Origin: JACQAP01 sp035548375
GTDB lineage: Bacteria; Pseudomonadota; Gammaproteobacteria; Burkholderiales; JACQAP01
Direction of reading: 5' to 3'
Length of the DNA stretch: 64,000 nt
Assembly: GCA_035548375.1 (NCBI GenBank)
Contig: DASZTG010000036.1
Coordinates: 12,569-76,568, forward strand
In this document: piece by piece, positions 59,186 through 64,000 of the stretch
Numbering within the stretch: position 1 is the stretch's first letter
Layout: every line of letters begins with the position of its first letter
The notes under the pieces: model-generated
The model's input: the letters and a program-made list of their open reading frames with translations, nothing else
The model's database searches: none
What the model was told of the DNA's origin: nothing
Program-made: the position numbers and the translations under genes

Positions 59186-59485
59186 TCACGGCGACTCGGA
59201 ACTCGGCGCGTTATTACCAGACACCAATTCGATTGCCTCAACGTCCACAGCGATTGAATGCAGTTCGGTTTGTCCATCACCGCGATCCCAGGAAAGGCTC
59301 ACCCAAACCTGCCCGTTATCGTAGACGTCGAATACTTCGAGTTCTCGACCGACCATTGACGCGACATCGGTGTGTTCAGATCCAGTAAGCCGTTTAAGAA
59401 TCGATGGGCGGATTGTCAGAAGACGCACCCGATCCCCGATCCGCACGGCGTTGCCATTCCTGTCGCGCCCGAGAATCGCAGCCAT
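59186..59485 (-). CDS. Hypothetical protein, cassette 2
   Basis: This 99-residue protein begins MAAILGRDRNGNAVRIGDRVRLLTI and has LEVFDVYDNGQVWVSLSWD, a small beta-barrel pattern like KOW/SH3 folds. An acidic C terminus follows. The start is 5 bp after the attC 1 core. Cassette-type hypothetical, function unknown. Confidence 0.7.
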   Translation of the reverse strand: MAAILGRDRNGNAVRIGDRVRLLTIRPSILKRLTGSEHTDVASMVGRELEVFDVYDNGQVWVSLSWDRGDGQTELHSIAVDVEAIELVSGNNAPSSESP

Positions 59486-59490
59486 ATGAG

Positions 59491-59573
59491 CTCTAACGCC
59501 TCAGTTCACCAGGCCCGTAAGCAGCAAAGCGAAGCCGCGCTGCTTGCGGCTCGGGTGCAACTGATAGTTAGGC
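59491..59573 (-). repeat. attC site 1 (proximal)
   Basis: Inverse core GCCTAAC (59573-59567), arms CAGTTGCACC and GGTGAACTG with one unpaired G, long central stem, core GTTAGAG (59497-59491). 83 bp. It abuts the stop of cassette 1. Confidence 0.9.
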
Positions 59574-59894
59574 TCACCCGTTGCATGTGATCTTGGACGC
59601 CGTCGTCCCGGCCTCAGTAAAAGTTATAAAGCAGTGACAGGAATGGAGCTGTACCAACACCTTGTGCTGATCAAATACTTCCGCCTTTAGCGGTTTCTCT
59701 CGAACTTCAGAAGCGCGTTTCAACACTTCTGACATCGTGGCTCTTCTATTTAAACCTTCACAGAATGCGCGAAGGTCTTGAATGGTTTCCGTTGGCATGC
59801 GACGAAGATCTATGACGAACGCAACGGCTGACGCGACAATTAGAAAAAGTAGGACGACTGTAGCCAAAAGCATCCGCTTCTTCCGCGTATTCAT
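59574..59894 (-). CDS. Hypothetical membrane-anchored protein, cassette 1
   Basis: This 106-residue protein has an N-terminal basic start and a transmembrane helix (MLLATVVLLFLIVASAVAFVI), then a soluble part with DLRAFCEGLNRRATMSEVL and CHCFITFTE. The stop TGA is directly followed by attC 1. The start is 8 bp after the attI-like core. AT-richer than the flanks. Function unknown. Confidence 0.7.
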   Translation of the reverse strand: MNTRKKRMLLATVVLLFLIVASAVAFVIDLRRMPTETIQDLRAFCEGLNRRATMSEVLKRASEVREKPLKAEVFDQHKVLVQLHSCHCFITFTEAGTTASKITCNG

Positions 59895-59902
59895 CAGTTA
59901 AA

Positions 59903-59960
59903 GCCTAACTCGATTTAGACATCAGAATTGACGTATAACTGGACGCCGTGACGTATAACC
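59903..59960 (-). other. attI-like recombination site at the head of the cassette array
   Basis: On the minus strand two direct repeats GTTATACGTCA (starting at 59959 and 59939, 20 bp apart) are followed by a core GTTAGGC (59909-59903) placed 30 bp after the second repeat start. No partner arm of an attC is found upstream. attI1 has the same layout of DR1, DR2 and a GTTAGGC core at similar spacings. Confidence 0.5.
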
Positions 59961-60257
59961 AGGCTTCCAGCCCGCGATTGAATTGCCGTCCGATCAAAGC
60001 CTTGCGTCTCCAGTTGCCGTTTAACCAGGGTATTAACTGAATCGGCAAACCCTGCAATACCCGCTCAGCATATTCCAGGCGGCCATAGCCGCCAATCCCA
60101 TTCCGCCAGCCTGAAGGGTAACGTGCCGCCCCCTCGCAATTCTGCGCTTTCGTCGCGTTCCATCGCGTCTCAAGGAAACCACACATATGCATCCGCAGCG
60201 AGATGTGCCGTGTGCGGAGCGTTGTGGCAAGGTAGCCGGCAAAGCCGAAGTGCTCGC
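59961..60257. other. Gene-free stretch beside the array
   Basis: No convincing gene is seen. A minus-strand frame (95 codons, GRLEYAERVLQGLPIQ) is open through the attI-like site but lacks a good start, and no integrase motifs occur on either strand. Confidence 0.5.
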
Positions 60258-62561
60258 CTAGTTTGTCACCCGCATATACAGCATCGGCAGCTTTTCCGGC
60301 AGGCGCCGGATATGGTCGAGCACCATGTAGTTGCGCATGCCGAAGATGCGCGAGACGTAGCGATCCGCCTTCGGATCGAGGCTCATGCAGTAGGTGAAGA
60401 TGCCGTGGCGATTGTTCTCCTCCACGGCCTTCTTGGCGTCGAACACCAGATATTGCGCGTCATGCACATCGATGTCCGAGGGCTCGCCGTCGGTCACCAG
60501 CAAGATCAGTTTCTTGTGCGCGCGCCTGTCCTGCAGGAAAGAGCCAGCGTGGCGCAGCGCCGTTCCCATGCGCGTAGAGAGCTGGCCCGTCATGCCGGCC
60601 AGCCGGGCCTTGGGCAATTCGCCGTAGGGCCGGTCGAAATCCTTGAAGCGGTAGTAGCCGACATCGTGGCGGCCGTTGGACGAGAAGCCGTGGATCGCGA
60701 AGCTGTCGCCAATGCGGGCCATCGCATCCGCAAGCAGCACGGTGGCTTCGCGCGCCAGGTTCAAAACGGTGGTCGATTCGTCCGCGACCATGTCGTTGGT
60801 CGATTGCGAAAGATCGAGCAACACCAGCACGGAAAGATCGCGCTGCTGGCGCCCGAGGATCGCATGCACGCGCGGATCGGGTGGAATGCCGCTGCGCAGG
60901 TCTATGGTCGCGTTGATGCACGCGTCCAGGTCGAGGCGGTCGCCGTCGAGCCGTCGCTTGAGCTTGACCGGGCGCTGCACCTGCACGGCCTTGACCAGGT
61001 ATTTGACCCGGTCGACGAGGTCGCGATTGCGATCGAGGATTTCGTCGATTGCCTGCGGGTCGCCTTCCGGTGCCGGCTTCTCCAGCAAGGTGCACCACGA
61101 GGGTCGCTCGCGGCCGATCACATAGTCCCATTCGTCGTAGCGAATGGGCGGCGACAACGGCTCTTCCTTCATCGCTTCGTCGGCACGCGACGGCGCGGAG
61201 AGCTTGACCTCTTCCTCCTCCGTGGGCGGCGGCTCCGATTGCTCGTCGCCTTCTTCCTCGCCGGTGTTGGAATCGTCGTCGGCGAGCTTCGCGCCCTGCA
61301 TCACCACGTCTTCGTCGTCCGGCGAGGGCTCGCCCATGTCGCCGAAATCCCAGATGCCCTGGTTGTCGTCGCGATAGGCCGGCTCGACCACGTAGGTCTT
61401 GAAGTTGAACTGCACGCGCATCTGCCCCATGTCGTTGCCGAGCAATCCGCCGAGCGCGCGGCTCGTCGACTGGTCGGTCCAGTATTCCTTCTGCTCGAAA
61501 AACTGGCGGCGGCCCTTGGCAACCCAGGGATTGTCGTCCTCGAAATCCTCGTCGATCAACGCGCGTGCAAGCCGCGCCATCAGCGACCCCGACGTGACCG
61601 CGCCGCCCGCGTGCGCGACGTGGAAGGTTTTCCAGAGATGGCGCAGGCCGGGAAAGACCTGCATGGCAAGCTGTTCGACGCGCGCATCCTCGATCAACGA
61701 CACCAGCGCTACTTGCAGCGGTTTCAGGCTGCCGACCGGGAAGCGCTGCGTGGTGAACACGATGTGCGCGGCGGCATGCGCGGCAGAGGCGCGATACAGC
61801 GCAAGCCCGGTCTGGCCGCCGAACCCCCGGTAAGCCTGCGGCATGCGGATGGTCCAGCCGTCGATGGTGGAACGCCGCCCGGCACTCGCGCCCTTGGTGT
61901 GCATGACCGGCCGCAGCTTGATGTTGCGGCCCCATAGCGCGCGCAGGTAGAGCGAGAGCCTGCGCTCGACGTCGGGAAACACGGTCTGCTCGCCTTCCGA
62001 TTGCAGGAGCTGGCGGCCTTCCTCGCTGTCGAGCGCGAAGTAGCGCGCCTGCGCATTCGGGTCGCGCATGTGCGACTGCACGCCGAGCATCGCCCAGCGG
62101 CGCAGGCCGTCGAGGGTCAACTGTTCTAGCAACCGGTCGAGCCGCTGCAGGATGGCTGCGACCCCCGCGGGCGCCAGGTTGGCAAGCTCGGCGAGAAATT
62201 CCAGGTAGCCGCGATAAAGCGAGGCATCGCGCAACCGGCGCGCCGCGACGTTCGCAGTCGAGAAAACCTGCTCCGTGGTGCGCGCATCGGTATGCGCGTA
62301 GACGGCGAGCGCAGTGTCGATGGTAGCGAAGGCGGCCTCTTCGTCGACCTGGCGCGCAACGGCGGGAATCTCGCGCAGGTAAGCCAGCACGACGCTCCAG
62401 CCCAGGCCGGCGGTGGAAATCTCGCGCGCGCCTTCCAGGTAGCGCGTCAGGCCTTTTTCGGAAAACGAGCGCGTCGCCTCCAGCCAGCCCGACTGCAGCA
62501 GCTCGCGCGCGTGCGGCCCGAGGCTGTCAAGCAGTTCGCTGTAGTCGTCGAGCTTGGGCAT
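60258..62561 (-). CDS. NorD/CbbO-type VWA-domain protein
   Basis: This 767-residue protein has a helical N-terminal half, an acidic linker around 430-490 (DEDVVMQGAKLADDDSNTGEEEGDE) and a C-terminal von Willebrand A domain. The MIDAS motif is DLSQSTND and a second conserved block is LILLVTDGEPSDID. NorD and CbbO work with the adjacent MoxR ATPase to activate metalloenzymes (nitric oxide reductase, form II RuBisCO). Neither target gene is in the window. Confidence 0.88.
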   Translation of the reverse strand: MPKLDDYSELLDSLGPHARELLQSGWLEATRSFSEKGLTRYLEGAREISTAGLGWSVVLAYLREIPAVARQVDEEAAFATIDTALAVYAHTDARTTEQVFSTANVAARRLRDASLYRGYLEFLAELANLAPAGVAAILQRLDRLLEQLTLDGLRRWAMLGVQSHMRDPNAQARYFALDSEEGRQLLQSEGEQTVFPDVERRLSLYLRALWGRNIKLRPVMHTKGASAGRRSTIDGWTIRMPQAYRGFGGQTGLALYRASAAHAAAHIVFTTQRFPVGSLKPLQVALVSLIEDARVEQLAMQVFPGLRHLWKTFHVAHAGGAVTSGSLMARLARALIDEDFEDDNPWVAKGRRQFFEQKEYWTDQSTSRALGGLLGNDMGQMRVQFNFKTYVVEPAYRDDNQGIWDFGDMGEPSPDDEDVVMQGAKLADDDSNTGEEEGDEQSEPPPTEEEEVKLSAPSRADEAMKEEPLSPPIRYDEWDYVIGRERPSWCTLLEKPAPEGDPQAIDEILDRNRDLVDRVKYLVKAVQVQRPVKLKRRLDGDRLDLDACINATIDLRSGIPPDPRVHAILGRQQRDLSVLVLLDLSQSTNDMVADESTTVLNLAREATVLLADAMARIGDSFAIHGFSSNGRHDVGYYRFKDFDRPYGELPKARLAGMTGQLSTRMGTALRHAGSFLQDRRAHKKLILLVTDGEPSDIDVHDAQYLVFDAKKAVEENNRHGIFTYCMSLDPKADRYVSRIFGMRNYMVLDHIRRLPEKLPMLYMRVTN

Positions 62562-62577
62562 CTAACCTTCTAATTCT

Positions 62578-62740
62578 TGAACCACGGAGAACACGGAGGA
62601 CACGGAGGAAGGTCAAGAGGGGAACTAAAAAGAGCGGGACATGCATTGTTCGCGACGGGATCCACTTTTCTGACTGTCCATCTTGGTATCGCTCTTTGTA
62701 GAACGTATTTCTCCGTGCTCTCCGTGTTCTCCGTGGTTCA
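62578..62740. repeat. Inverted-arm intergenic element, CACGGAG class
   Basis: Left arm TGAACCACGGAGAACACGG (from 62578) is complementary to the right arm CCGTGTTCTCCGTGGTTCA (to 62740), with about 97 bp between. It lies inside the NorQ-NorD operon. Confidence 0.8.
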
Positions 62741-62757
62741 TGCTTATGCTTGAAACG

Positions 62758-63594
62758 TCAGAAGCAGGCGCGAATCGTGGCGCCGAGGGCGTCGCGAATA
62801 TCCGGATCGTCGGTGATCGGCCGGATCAGCGAAACGTGGCAGGCCGAGACGGGCTCGACGCCCTGGCCGATCAGCGAGCCGGCATAGATCAGCATGCGCG
62901 TGGAGATGCCTTCTTCCAGGCCGTGGCCCTTGAGATTGCGCGCGCGCTCGGCGATGGTCACGAGCTTGGCCGCCGTTTCCGGGCCGATGCCGGATTCATG
63001 GGTGACGATTTCGATCTCGATGTCTCGCGCGGGATAGCTGAAGTCCAGGGCGCCGAAGCGCTGCTTCGTCGATTGCTTGAGGTCCTTCAGGATGCTTTGG
63101 TAGCCGGGGTTGTAGGAAATTACCAACTGAAAATCGGGATGCGCGTGGACGAGCTCGTTTTTCTTCTCCAGCGGCAGCACGCGACGCGCATCGGTCAGCG
63201 GATGGATGACGACCGTCGTATCCTGGCGCGCCTCGACGACCTCGTCGAGGTAGCAGATGGCGCCATAGCGCACGGCAAGCGTCAACGGACCGTCCTGCCA
63301 GCGCGTGCCGTCCGCATCCAGCAGGTAGCGGCCGACCAGGTCGGACGCCGTCATGTCCTCGTTGCAGGCGAGTGTGATCAGCGGCTTGCCGAGCTTCCAC
63401 GCCATGTATTCGACGAAGCGCGTCTTGCCGCAACCGGTCGGGCCCTTCAGCATCATCGGCATGCGCACCGCGTAAGCCGCCTCGTATAGCGCGACTTCGT
63501 CGGCAACCGCGCGATAGTAGGGTTCGGCGTCTATCGTGTACTGGCGCACGATGCCGGTGGCCGGCGTCAGGTTGTCGGTGTCCTGCGGATTCAT
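62758..63594 (-). CDS. NorQ/CbbQ/NirQ-type MoxR AAA+ ATPase
   Basis: This 278-residue ATPase has Walker A GPTGCGKTR (51-59), Walker B ICYLDEVVEA, sensor-like VISYNPGYQS and a C-terminal CbbQ_C domain (ETAAKLVTIAERARNL). With the VWA protein it acts as a rotary-type activase for a metalloenzyme. The start is 4 bp from the stop of a UreD-like gene, so the three are one operon. Confidence 0.92.
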   Translation of the reverse strand: MNPQDTDNLTPATGIVRQYTIDAEPYYRAVADEVALYEAAYAVRMPMMLKGPTGCGKTRFVEYMAWKLGKPLITLACNEDMTASDLVGRYLLDADGTRWQDGPLTLAVRYGAICYLDEVVEARQDTTVVIHPLTDARRVLPLEKKNELVHAHPDFQLVISYNPGYQSILKDLKQSTKQRFGALDFSYPARDIEIEIVTHESGIGPETAAKLVTIAERARNLKGHGLEEGISTRMLIYAGSLIGQGVEPVSACHVSLIRPITDDPDIRDALGATIRACF

Positions 63595-63598
63595 GGCT

Positions 63599-64000
63599 TT
63601 ATTTCCTTCTCGGCATCGGCGCCGAACCGGTGAGTGTCTCGCGCGCCGCCGACCAGGCGGCGAACAGCGCGCTTTTCAGCGCGGCGGCGTCGACTGCAAG
63701 CATACGCGCCCAAGCGCCGCTTTGGTTCGGCAGCAGGGATACGCCGCCGTAGACGCCGGTGCCCGACAGGGCTTCACGCATCGCCGGCAGCAGGCGCTCG
63801 GCCCGTTCCGCGACCACGTAGAAGCCGGCCTGCGCCTTCCAGTTTCCGGTGACGCCCGGCAGGCCGCGGGCGAGTTGCGCGCCGGTGACCTGGAAGCGAT
63901 CCCGCGCCAGCAGCCTGCCGCGCGCGTCTTCGATGAGCGTGTCGGAATGCAGCCAGTCGAACCTCGCTTCGCCGCCCTTGGGGTCGTGCAGCAGCACGGC
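63599..64000 (-). CDS. ureD: UreD-like urease accessory protein, 5' end outside window
   Basis: Only the C-terminal 133 residues are seen. The segments DRFQVTGAQLARGLPGVTG, QAGFYVVAERAERLLPAMREAL and MLAVDAAALKSALFAAWSAARETLTGSAPMPRRK match the end of UreD, the scaffold that helps deliver nickel to urease. No other urease genes are in view, and the adjacency to NorQ/NorD genes is unusual. Confidence is limited because UreD C termini are weakly conserved. Confidence 0.55.
   Translation of the reverse strand, partial: AVLLHDPKGGEARFDWLHSDTLIEDARGRLLARDRFQVTGAQLARGLPGVTGNWKAQAGFYVVAERAERLLPAMREALSGTGVYGGVSLLPNQSGAWARMLAVDAAALKSALFAAWSAARETLTGSAPMPRRK

Larger units (their letters stand above)
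56424..59960 (-). mobile_element. Integron gene-cassette array (attC cluster) without integrase in view
   Basis: Eight attC recombination sites in the same orientation, each with an inverse core (RYYYAAC-like), L'' and L' arms with one unpaired base, and a core (GTTRRRY-like), separate nine short genes, all on the minus strand. An attI-like site caps the proximal end. No tyrosine recombinase with the IntI patch is present in the window. This is a CALIN-type array or one whose integrase was lost. Genes lack individual promoters and have lower GC than flanks. Confidence 0.9.

Noticed and set aside
59905..60192. 95-codon minus-strand ORF over the attI-like site
   Set aside because: No ribosome-binding site, no family, and it ends in the direct repeats of the putative attI. 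Kept only as a note.
59961..60257. Possible intI remnant
   Set aside because: Translation of all frames by eye shows no tyrosine-recombinase boxes or IntI patch.
60123..61937. 604-codon plus-strand frame
   Set aside because: It is the antisense of the NorD-type gene, rich in His and Arg with no fold, and it starts in the gene-free gap.

Overview
The window is GC-rich DNA, most likely from a betaproteobacterium. The evidence is the codon use, a DUF2917 protein, the style of the regulators and transporters, and dispersed CACGGAG-type and CGCAAAG-type inverted-arm repeats. No rRNA, tRNA or CRISPR was seen.

Region 1 (1-15.3 kb, all minus strand) is a nitrogen-scavenging island. A guanidine-I (ykkC) riboswitch at 15234-15333 precedes a NitT/TauT-type ABC permease and ATPase, two DUF1989 proteins, a 1196-residue biotin-dependent urea/guanidine carboxylase and allophanate hydrolase. 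A complete BMP-family ABC transporter (binding protein, two permeases, ATPase) follows, interleaved with a formamidase and a biuret amidohydrolase. The riboswitch and the DUF1989 pair argue that the 'urea carboxylase' is a guanidine carboxylase with carboxyguanidine deiminase. Guanidine and biuret would both drain into allophanate and then ammonia.

Region 2 (15.6-25.1 kb) holds a LivJ-type binding protein, a small lipoprotein, a DUF6607 protein, a fluoroacetate-dehalogenase-like hydrolase and an amidase. An AT-richer island follows with an AvcD-type antiphage nucleotide deaminase and a 59-residue partner ORF, then a methyltransferase, a GNAT protein and a DUF2917 protein.

Region 3 (25.2-36.6 kb) has a three-gene signalling operon (OmpR-type regulator, NMT1-type binding lipoprotein, hybrid histidine kinase) divergent from a type I secretion ABC exporter, its membrane-fusion protein and a 1319-residue RTX protein built of about 795-bp modules.

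Region 4 (36.6-55.7 kb) is a mosaic of single genes and short operons: GFA, SDRs, Dps, VOC, AraC, an apparently leaderless ArsR gene with twin operators followed by a SRPBCC gene, an Ogt-AlkA repair fusion, epoxide hydrolase, NUDIX, Tim44-like, nitronate monooxygenase, HxlR-MATE-SDR, a LLM oxidoreductase, an enolase-superfamily enzyme, a DsbA-like protein and an outer-membrane barrel.

Region 5 (55.9-60 kb) is an integron cassette array without an integrase in view. Eight attC sites, all in minus orientation, separate cassettes that encode small membrane proteins, a BrnT-type toxin-antitoxin pair, VOC proteins and hypotheticals. An attI-like site with two direct repeats and a GTTAGGC core heads the array.

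Region 6 (60.2-64 kb, minus) carries a NorD/CbbO-type VWA protein, a NorQ/CbbQ-type MoxR ATPase and the 3' part of a UreD-like gene that runs off the window.
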